Positions 9,593 to 16,896 of a stretch of DNA of 64,000 nucleotides are shown here, piece after piece. The notes below the pieces were generated by a model. That model did no database searches. It had not been told where the DNA came from and was given only the letters and a program-made list of their open reading frames with translations. The position numbers and the translations under genes were made by a program. Origin of the DNA: Candidatus Aminicenantota bacterium (GTDB lineage: Bacteria > Acidobacteriota > Aminicenantia > Aminicenantales > Aminicenantaceae). Positions within the stretch are counted from its first letter, which is position 1. Every line of letters starts with the position of its first letter. The stretch lies in NCBI GenBank assembly GCA_014727835.1, contig WJMT01000041.1, positions 22,106 through 86,105 of the forward strand, written 5' to 3'.

Positions 9593-10647
9593 GCGTCTTG
9601 TGTTCTTTTTTTATCAGCATGCTTTTCCACAGCTAAAGTGACTAATTTTTCAATAAGAGAAGGAAATTTGATTCCGCTGATTGCCCATAATTTGGGATAC
9701 ATGCTGATCTCTGTAAATCCGGGAATGGTGTTGATTTCGTTCAAGTAGATTTTACTGTTGTGTTCTTGATAAAAGAAATCAATTCTTGCCATGCCGGAAC
9801 ATTCAATGGATTGAAAGGCATGGATGGAGATCTCTTGGATTTTTTCTTTAACTGATTCAGGGATCTGGGCAGGAATCCCAAATTTGGTTTTCCCTTCTCT
9901 ATATTTGTCTTGGTAATCGTAAAAACTCCTGAAGGGGATGACTTCTCCGGGAAGAGAGCTTATGGGATGATCATTGCCCAGGACACTGCATTCGATTTCC
10001 CGTCCTTTAATCCCTTGTTCAACCAAAATCTTAGAGTCATAACGGAATGCAACATCCAGAGCCCTTGATAACTGGTCAATGGATTGAACTTTGGTGATTC
10101 CAATACTGGACCCAAGATTGGAGGGTTTGACAAACAAAGGAAAACTGTATTCCTTTTTGATTTGTCCCTTTATTTTGGTTTTGTTTGGGATAAAGTCTTT
10201 CTCATGGATCACCGTGTGCTTGACGATCGGAAGGCCTTTGGATTGAAAGATCGATTTAGCCACGGCTTTATCCATGCCCAGTGCAGAGGACATGACCGTG
10301 GCTCCAACATAGGGAACATCGGCAAGTTCCAAAAGCCCCTGAATGGTCCCGTCTTCACCATAAGGGCCGTGAAGCACAGGAAAATAAACCGAAGATTTTG
10401 GAAGGCCCATTGATTTTTCAGAATTCCAGGGAAGAAAAGAATAAAAAGCCCCCTTTTCCATTTGTTCTTTGCGAATATGAGGGGAATCAACCAAGCTCCA
10501 CCTTCCGTTTTTATGGAAATAAATGCATTGAGTTGTGAACTGGTTTGGATCCAGATGGTCAAAGACAGCTTCTGCAGACTTGATAGAGACTTCATGTTCT
10601 GCGGACCGGCCTCCAAAAAGAATCACGATGTTTCTTTTTTTATCCAT
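9589..10647 (-). CDS. ddl: D-alanine--D-alanine ligase
   Basis: This 352-aa ATP-grasp enzyme makes D-Ala-D-Ala for peptidoglycan. It has the N-terminal GGRSAEHEVSIKSA block, VKPSNLGSSIGITKV in the ATP-grasp region, and the metal-binding, product-site stretch EINTIPGFTEISMYPKLW. A GAGGGG site lies five bases before the ATG, and a good promoter sits upstream. It heads the ddl-ruvX-mltG operon, which groups cell-wall synthesis and trimming. Confidence 0.97.
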   Translation of the reverse strand: MDKKRNIVILFGGRSAEHEVSIKSAEAVFDHLDPNQFTTQCIYFHKNGRWSLVDSPHIRKEQMEKGAFYSFLPWNSEKSMGLPKSSVYFPVLHGPYGEDGTIQGLLELADVPYVGATVMSSALGMDKAVAKSIFQSKGLPIVKHTVIHEKDFIPNKTKIKGQIKKEYSFPLFVKPSNLGSSIGITKVQSIDQLSRALDVAFRYDSKILVEQGIKGREIECSVLGNDHPISSLPGEVIPFRSFYDYQDKYREGKTKFGIPAQIPESVKEKIQEISIHAFQSIECSGMARIDFFYQEHNSKIYLNEINTIPGFTEISMYPKLWAISGIKFPSLIEKLVTLAVEKHADKKRTQDA

Positions 10648-10658
10648 AATGCCCCTCT

Positions 10659-10687
10659 ATTCTATAAGAATTGTTTCATTATGTCTA
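10659..10687 (-). promoter_or_regulatory. Promoter of ddl-ruvX-mltG
   Basis: On the minus strand: TAGACA, 17 bp, TAGAAT, followed by the GAGGGG ribosome site of ddl. It is back to back with the plus-strand promoter at 10725-10753. Confidence 0.72.
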
Positions 10688-10724
10688 ACCTGAAGAGGTG
10701 CTAAAATTCAATTCATTTTAACAT

Positions 10725-10753
10725 TTGACACTGGTGTTTCGACTAAATATAAT
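10725..10753 (+). promoter_or_regulatory. Consensus promoter of the 10798 gene
   Basis: TTGACA, 17 bp, TATAAT: an exact housekeeping consensus. The expected start point (about 10760) lies after the track's ATG at 10756 and before the GTG at 10798, so it supports the later start codon. Confidence 0.85.
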
Positions 10754-10797
10754 AAATGGAAACAAGTCATATGATAATCAAGGCAAGAGGTGACAAA

Positions 10798-11589
10798 GTG
10801 AATAAAAAACATAATACAGGTGGGAGATTCATTTTTAATCTTATTTTGATTTTGATTTCTGTCAGTATCATTGGATTTGGAATCCAGCAAGAGGGCATCA
10901 AGAAGGCAAAGATCTATGAAGATGACTATCAATTGATCACAGAATCTGATTTGTATTGTTCGTTTTATGCCTTGGATGGAAAACTTCCTGAGCTCAAAAT
11001 AATCGGTGCTGAAAGACAATACGAGAGGGACATGTTCAGTGATGAAGATGTTGTTTATTTGAACCATGGATCTAACCATGGATTGAATAAGGGGCAGGTC
11101 TTTATGGTGATCGAAGTCAGGAAGGACATCCCAAAAGTAGGCGCTGTTGCGTTCAGGAGAGGAATGGTTCGGATCCAGGACCTGGATGATTCCAAGTCCA
11201 CGGCCAGGATTGAGAATTCCTGTGGATGGATCATGCAGGGGTATTATCTGGTTCCTTTTCAGCCCATGGAAGGAGTTGTGGGAAAGGACCTTGGCTTTGA
11301 TATTCCCCCCTTTGAAACCGATGCAGCCAAAGGAGAGGTGTTGTTTCTTGAGGTTGATTTTAATCAGATCGGAAGCGGTCATTGGGCTCTTATCAGTATG
11401 GGAGAGCAGCAAGGAATCACTTTGGGACAGCAGCTCATTTTATATCGGACAGTGGAAAAAGACGCTCCCATACAAGTTTTTGGAAATTGTGTGGTGATCG
11501 ATGTTCAGCTGGAGACATCCACTATCAAAGTTCTCTCTTGCAGGGATGCAGTGAGAATTGGTGACCAAGTGATGGTGAGGCCGGAATAG
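10798..11589 (+). CDS. Membrane-anchored protein with a duplicated beta module, unknown function
   Basis: This is a 263-aa protein from the GTG at 10798, which has AGAGGTG just upstream. It has one N-terminal hydrophobic anchor (about residues 10-28) and a periplasmic body. Two similar modules are visible. One has DVVYLNHGSNHGLNKGQVFMV followed by a VRIQDL/STARIEN segment. The other has WALISMGEQQGITLGQQLIL followed by a VVIDV/STIKVLS segment. The G-x-x-x-G-(L/I)-x-x-G-Q pattern resembles the FlgT C-terminal or LysM-associated carriers seen in other secreted proteins. No enzyme motif is present. Its function is unknown; an envelope scaffold is possible. Confidence 0.72.
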   Translation: MNKKHNTGGRFIFNLILILISVSIIGFGIQQEGIKKAKIYEDDYQLITESDLYCSFYALDGKLPELKIIGAERQYERDMFSDEDVVYLNHGSNHGLNKGQVFMVIEVRKDIPKVGAVAFRRGMVRIQDLDDSKSTARIENSCGWIMQGYYLVPFQPMEGVVGKDLGFDIPPFETDAAKGEVLFLEVDFNQIGSGHWALISMGEQQGITLGQQLILYRTVEKDAPIQVFGNCVVIDVQLETSTIKVLSCRDAVRIGDQVMVRPE

Positions 11590-11701
11590 ACAAAAGAGGC
11601 AAGTCCATTCACTGATAATTGTTTTTTCGCATCAAGTGTCAAAGCGTTTCTTATCTGAGCGGATTTGAGAGAAGGGTCTTTGGGGGTAGCCAAGATTTTT
11701 T

Positions 11702-11778
11702 TGGAGGCGCGGGTCGGATTCGAACCGACGAATCGAGGTTTTGCAAACCCCTCCCTTAAGCCGCTTGGGTACCGCGCC
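11702..11778 (-). tRNA. tRNA-Cys (GCA)
   Basis: On the minus strand the acceptor arms GGCGCGG and CCGCGCC pair fully. The anticodon loop is TTGCAAA (anticodon GCA), the T arm is GTCGG-TTCGAAT-CCGAC, the discriminator is U, and CCA is encoded. It lies 29 nt downstream of tRNA-Gly, and both are probably on one transcript. Confidence 0.96.
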
Positions 11779-11807
11779 GGTTTTCCTTATGAGCCCTCAA
11801 ATAATTT

Positions 11808-11882
11808 TGGAGCGGACGATGGGATTTGAACCCACGACCTTCTGCTTGGCAAGCAGACGTTCTACCCCTGAACTACGCCCGC
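11808..11882 (-). tRNA. tRNA-Gly (GCC)
   Basis: On the minus strand the 5' arm GCGGGCG pairs with CGTCCGC (one G-U). The D loop is TTCAGGGGTAGAA, the anticodon loop is TTGCCAA (anticodon GCC), the T loop is TTCAAAT, and CCA is encoded. It is the first of the two tRNAs in transcription order. Confidence 0.96.
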
Positions 11883-11917
11883 TCTTTATGTTCCAAAACA
11901 GGCACTAGGATAGAGCT

Positions 11918-11946
11918 AAATTACCAGAAACTATAAAATCTGTCAA
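11918..11946 (-). promoter_or_regulatory. Likely promoter of the tRNA-Gly/tRNA-Cys unit
   Basis: On the minus strand: TTGACA, 17 bp, TAATTT, ending 36 bp before the mature 5' end of tRNA-Gly. The -35 box is consensus and the -10 box is weak. It abuts the repeat element that begins at 11952. Confidence 0.5.
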
Positions 11947-11951
11947 CCTAA

Positions 11952-12144
11952 CCTGAACTCTTCATAAAAAAATGGCGATATTTTATTATTAATTTCATTT
12001 CAGCGATATACAAGATTTTTTTTAGAAACAATTATCTGAACATTTTTCTTGTTTATATTTTCAATTTTAATCGCCATTTTTTTACCATTAAGGCGAACCG
12101 ATCTTACGGCATCTGCAGCAAGCTTGATTTGTGAATAATCCAGG
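11952..12144 (+). repeat. Interspersed repeat element, full-length copy (193 bp)
   Basis: The ends are CCTGAACTCTTCATAAAAAAATG and GTGAATAATCCAGG, related to the short copy at 1720-1774. Inside them is a second, perfect 14-bp inverted repeat: AAAAAAATGGCGAT (11966-11979) and ATCGCCATTTTTTT (12070-12083). The AT-rich centre has no open reading frame. It fills most of the gene-free stretch 11883-12308. It looks like a small non-coding, possibly non-autonomous mobile or MITE-like element. Confidence 0.68.
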
Positions 12145-12308
12145 CTAATTGATCATTTCCTATTTCCATGATCAATCCTGTTTCCCTTATCCATCAAATA
12201 AGCTTAACTTCGGAATTAAATATACTCACATTCTTATAATGTTTATTGACACACTCGAGGGAAAATTATATATTTGAACCAATCAATCACAACACAAGGA
12301 GAATAAGG

Positions 12309-12890
12309 ATGGAATTAATACCTCGGATACAGGGAATACTTTTGAAACCTAAGGAAGAATGGGAAAAAATCAAACAACAGACTTTGAGTGTCTCTGATTT
12401 GTTCACCAAATATGCATTGATACTGATTGCTGTACCTGCTGTAGCCCAATTCATTGGGCGTGGCATCATTGGCTACAGTGTTCCTTTTGTAGGATGGGTT
12501 CGGTCTGGTATAGGAAGAGCACTGCTTCACGGTATTTTTTACTATGTATTGACAGCTGCTTCTGTCTATGTTTTGGGGATCATTATCAATGCGCTCGCTC
12601 CGTCATTTGATTCCAAACAAGACCAAGAAAAGGCCATGAACCTTGCTGTCTTCAGTATGACTCCTGCCTGGGTAGCCGGAGTGCTCTATATCATTCCTCA
12701 ATTATCCGTGCTGGTTCTGTTAGCTTCTCTCTACGGCATTTATATTTTTTACCTTGGATTTTCCTCTTCTATCATGGAAACCCCCAAAGAAAAAGTAGTG
12801 GGTTACTTTGCGGTTACTGTCATCGTTTCCATTGTTCTTTATGCTGTTATAGGACTGGTTCTGGGTGCTGTTTTTGCAGTGAGTGGGGGT

Positions 12891-12905
<15 letters not shown>
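12309..12905 (+). CDS. Yip1-domain integral membrane protein
   Basis: This 198-aa protein has about five TM segments. Its N-terminal signature, RIQGILLKPKEEWEKI, is typical of bacterial Yip1-domain proteins and is shared with the paralogue at 34254-34961 ([13 protein letters not shown]). The function of bacterial Yip1 proteins is not established. I set the ATG at 12309 because AAGGAG lies eight bases upstream. The track start at 12246 has no ribosome site. The 3' end overlaps convergent pyrF by 15 bp. Confidence 0.8.
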
Positions 12906-13616
<711 letters not shown>

Positions 13617-13632
13617 GCGGTTTCCTTTTCTT

Positions 13633-14559
13633 TCAAGAATCAATATCAAGGGTTCTTATGAGGTCTTCGACCTTTTTTATGTGGTTATCTTCACAAAAAG
13701 CATTGATTTCATCGATGATTTGGAGTGTTGCATCCGGAGAAATGAAGTTGGCTGTTCCCACCTGAACGGCTCGGGCTCCTGCAATGAGATATTCCACTGC
13801 ATCACGGCCGGTCTGGATGCCGCCCATTCCAATAACCGGAATCTTGACTGCCCTGACCGCCTGATAGACCATTCTCAAGGCAATGGGCTTGATGGCAGGA
13901 CCGCTGAGCCCTCCCATGATATTTCCCAGTTTTGGTTTTCTTGTCACTGCGTCGATGTCCATAGCCAGGAATGTATTCACCAGGGATAGGGCGTCAGATC
14001 CTCCTTCCTGGGCACTCAAAGCGATCTCGGAAATGTCTGTGACATTGGGAGATAATTTTGTGATCACAGGAGTCGAGCAGGAATTTTTTACCAGTTTTAC
14101 GGTCTCATAAGTGTCTTCAGGATTTTGAGCCGGGCAGATCCCGCCTTTTTTAACATTTGGACAGGAGATATTCAGTTCATAAGCAGATATTTCCTCATGC
14201 TTGTCCAAATAATCGGCCACAGATGCGTATTCTTCTCTGTTTTCTCCGCAGATATTAATGATGACAGCTGTTTGAAGTCCTGTTAACTTGGGAAGAATTT
14301 CATGTGAAAACTGTTTCACTCCGATTCCTGGAAGCCCTATGGAATTGATCAGCCCGCAGGAGGTTTCAGCCAGCCTGGGAGGCGGATTCCCCTGCCGGGG
14401 AGAGAAATACAAACCTTTGACCACAAATCCACCCAGACGGTTCAAATCCAGGGCCTGAGAAAATTCGAGTCCGTATCCAAAAGTGCCGGAGGCAGCGATC
14501 ACAGGATTATGGAGTTTCAGAAAGCCTAAATCAACAGAAACATCGATCATTTCATTCAT
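13633..14559 (-). CDS. pyrD: Dihydroorotate dehydrogenase B, catalytic subunit
   Basis: This FMN-dependent class 1B enzyme oxidises dihydroorotate to orotate and passes electrons to PyrK. It is about 308 aa from the ATG at 14559. The motifs PVIAASGTFGYG, ELNISCPNVKKGG (active-site cysteine region) and VGTANFISPDA are typical. The adjacent pyrK confirms the NAD-linked 1B type. The start overlaps the pyrK stop (ATGAATGA), so the subunits are translationally coupled. The track start at 14601 would run deep into pyrK, and the ATG at 14550 is an alternative. Confidence 0.95.
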   Translation of the reverse strand: MNEMIDVSVDLGFLKLHNPVIAASGTFGYGLEFSQALDLNRLGGFVVKGLYFSPRQGNPPPRLAETSCGLINSIGLPGIGVKQFSHEILPKLTGLQTAVIINICGENREEYASVADYLDKHEEISAYELNISCPNVKKGGICPAQNPEDTYETVKLVKNSCSTPVITKLSPNVTDISEIALSAQEGGSDALSLVNTFLAMDIDAVTRKPKLGNIMGGLSGPAIKPIALRMVYQAVRAVKIPVIGMGGIQTGRDAVEYLIAGARAVQVGTANFISPDATLQIIDEINAFCEDNHIKKVEDLIRTLDIDS

Positions 14560-15352
14560 CCCAAACGATCTCATGAGCCCAAAAAACAGGGCCTTCCTCA
14601 CATATTTTCTGCCATTGTTTGATGTTTTCTTTTTTGATTTTTTTCACACATCCCCAGCAAGCGCCGAATCCACATCCCATGATCGATTCAAGGGATAATT
14701 CAGCAGGGATATGGTTTTTTTCAGAGATCTGAGAGACCTTTTTGAGCATTCCGTCTGGCCCGCAAGCGCAAATCAATGAGGGGGGCTCGGAGTTCATCTC
14801 TTGTTCGAACAATTCTGTGACCAGGCCTTGAAACCCTGTTGAGCCGTCTTCAGTTGAGCAAAGAGTTTCTATGTTTTCTTTTTTGAATTTAGACAAGAGG
14901 GGAATGTCCTTTGAGGAGCGTCCTCCGTAAAAAATCCTGACCTTTGACTGGTTCTTATTCAACTCTTGTGCAAGAAAATAGAGAGGAGCGATTCCTCGGC
15001 CTCCTCCAATGAGACTCACTTTTTTTGATTCGGTTCCGTCTTCCAGGAGAAATCCGTTTCCTAAAGGACCCAGGATTTCAAGTGGGTCTCCCTTTTGCTT
15101 TTGGCTGAGCAGAGAGGTCCCGATCCCTGTCTTTTGAAAAAAGATGTCTATATGGGAACCGTTTCTCCCATGAATGCTGAAAGGGCGGCGCAGCAGGGGA
15201 TACGGATCAGTGGATGTTCGGACCATAACAAATTGTCCTGGTTGGGATTCTCTGGATATGTCAGGGGCTTCCAAAGAAAGCAGGAAATAATCATCTCCCC
15301 AAATCTCTTTTCTGGTGATTTTTCCTGTGTGATTCTTTAGCATGGACAACAT
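14552..15352 (-). CDS. pyrK: Dihydroorotate dehydrogenase electron-transfer subunit
   Basis: This roughly 266-aa FAD and [2Fe-2S] protein transfers electrons from PyrD to NAD+. The ferredoxin-reductase-like N-terminus contains LRRPFSIHG (FAD binding) and IGGGRGIAPLYFLAQEL (NAD binding). The C-terminal cluster cysteines are in MGCGFGACWGC plus a later C in KICEEGP. It is the first gene of pyrK-pyrD-pyrF. The ATG at 15343, three codons in, is an alternative start. Confidence 0.94.
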   Translation of the reverse strand: MLSMLKNHTGKITRKEIWGDDYFLLSLEAPDISRESQPGQFVMVRTSTDPYPLLRRPFSIHGRNGSHIDIFFQKTGIGTSLLSQKQKGDPLEILGPLGNGFLLEDGTESKKVSLIGGGRGIAPLYFLAQELNKNQSKVRIFYGGRSSKDIPLLSKFKKENIETLCSTEDGSTGFQGLVTELFEQEMNSEPPSLICACGPDGMLKKVSQISEKNHIPAELSLESIMGCGFGACWGCVKKIKKENIKQWQKICEEGPVFWAHEIVWDE

Positions 15353-15406
15353 TCGGTAAGGTCCAACCTAAAATACCAGAATTGATTTTATTGAGCAATA
15401 AAAACT

Positions 15407-15435
15407 TTGACATAAATTTGGGTTTTTGAAATAAT
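15407..15435 (+). promoter_or_regulatory. Promoter of the aminotransferase gene
   Basis: TTGACA, 17 bp, AATAAT, then a GGGAGGAGG site just before the ATG at 15471. It is divergent from pyrK. Confidence 0.75.
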
Positions 15436-15470
15436 CAAAATCTTCATGATCGAATAGGGAGGAGGTTTGG

Positions 15471-16664
15471 ATGCAAATATCACGGCGAGCCCAGGAAATT
15501 CAGGAATCTCCCATTCGAAAGCTCAAGCCTTATGCTGACCAAGCGATTTCAGAAGGAGTCCGGGTTTATTTTATCAATATTGGACAGCCTGACATCACCA
15601 CACCAGAAACAGTATGGGATGCCTTTAAAAAAGGAAAAGAGGATGTCCTTGAGTACGGACCGGCTCAGGGAACATTGGATTTGAGAAAGTCCATAGCCAA
15701 ATATTTCAATGCGTATGATATTCCGATCACGCATGAAAATGTGATCATCACCATCGGAGGTTCCGAAGCCATTCATTTTTCTTTTTCTGCGGTCTCAGAT
15801 ACAGGGGAAGAGATCCTCATTCCCGAGCCTTTTTACACCAATTATAATGGATATGCGGCTTTTGCGAATGTCAACATTGTTGCTTTGACATTAGATGTGA
15901 AAGAGGGTTTCAGACTTCCTTCTAAAAACGAAATCGAGCGCAGGATCACTCCAAAAACAAAAGCAATTTTGTTGTGTTCTCCCAATAATCCCACTGGTAC
16001 GGTATACACCGCAAAAGAATTGGAAAGAGTGGTTTCTTTAGTTAAAAAACATGATTTGTTTTTGATCGCCGATGAAGTGTACAAAGAATTTGTGTATGAC
16101 GGAAACAGACATAAAAGTGTCTTGGAGTTTGAAAGGATCAAAGAAAGGGTCATAGTTGTGGACAGCATCTCCAAGCGTTTCAGCTGCTGTGGAGCGAGAA
16201 TCGGGGCTGTGATCACCCGAAATCCGGACGTCTACAATGGGATTCTGAAATTTGCTCAGGCCCGGTTGTGCCCCCCAACCCTAGAGCAGAAAGCTGCGCT
16301 GGCTGCGTATCAAATGGGAGTCGATTATTTCGAACCAGTGAGAAAGGAGTACCAGAAGAGAAGAGATATTTTGTATGAGGGATTAAAGGATATTCCGGGC
16401 ATTGTGATGCACAAACCCCAGGGAGCCTTCTACATTATTGTCCGGCTTCCTATCAAAGATTGTGAGCATTTTGTGCGGTGGATGTTGACAGATTTCAGGT
16501 TTGAGAACGAAACGGTCATGGTGGCTCCGGCTCAAGGTTTTTATCGGACGCCTGGAAAGGGAAAGGATGAGATCCGAATCGCTTACGTACTCAAAGAAGA
16601 GAATCTGAAGAGGGCCATTCATGTCTTTAAAGCAGGCCTTGAAAAGTACATGTCCTTGTTTTAG
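15471..16664 (+). CDS. Class I/II PLP-dependent aminotransferase (aspartate-type)
   Basis: This 397-aa fold-type I aminotransferase is probably cytosolic. CSPNNPTGTVY and ADEVYKEF are the conserved PLP-site blocks, SISKRFSCCGARIG carries the PLP lysine, and the C-terminal arginine (EIRIAYV) binds the substrate carboxylate. The sequence fits the aspartate/aromatic aminotransferase subgroup, but the substrate cannot be fixed by eye. A strong ribosome site and its own consensus-like promoter suggest high, independent expression. Confidence 0.9.
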   Translation: MQISRRAQEIQESPIRKLKPYADQAISEGVRVYFINIGQPDITTPETVWDAFKKGKEDVLEYGPAQGTLDLRKSIAKYFNAYDIPITHENVIITIGGSEAIHFSFSAVSDTGEEILIPEPFYTNYNGYAAFANVNIVALTLDVKEGFRLPSKNEIERRITPKTKAILLCSPNNPTGTVYTAKELERVVSLVKKHDLFLIADEVYKEFVYDGNRHKSVLEFERIKERVIVVDSISKRFSCCGARIGAVITRNPDVYNGILKFAQARLCPPTLEQKAALAAYQMGVDYFEPVRKEYQKRRDILYEGLKDIPGIVMHKPQGAFYIIVRLPIKDCEHFVRWMLTDFRFENETVMVAPAQGFYRTPGKGKDEIRIAYVLKEENLKRAIHVFKAGLEKYMSLF

Positions 16665-16704
16665 CCATTCTTTTCCATTTTGATGAATCGTTCAAGCGAA
16701 ACAT

Positions 16705-16733
16705 TTGACCTGGGATTCAGACTGCTTTAAAAT
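16705..16733 (+). promoter_or_regulatory. Promoter upstream of ppdK, with a long leader
   Basis: TTGACC, 17 bp, TAAAAT. Transcription would start near 16740, leaving about 155 nt before the ppdK TTG. The leader contains short dyads, such as ATAAC/GTTAT and TCCCA/TGGGA, that could form alternative hairpins. Confidence 0.6.
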
Positions 16734-16896
16734 AATAACCTGCTGCTTGTTATCCCAGAATTTTGTGCTGTGGGAATTTGAGTGCCTGCAGAAAAAAAAC
16801 AAAGGATAAAAAAATCTTGTTGTTCGTTAAAATTGAAATCAGTATAACGCACCTGGAGTGTATGATGAGTTGATCTTATCAGAAAAGGAGGACAAA

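Noticed and set aside
10756-10797. ATG at 10756 as the start of the duplicated-module protein.
   Set aside because: It overlaps the region immediately after a consensus -10 box, upstream of the expected transcription start; the GTG at 10798 has a good ribosome site.
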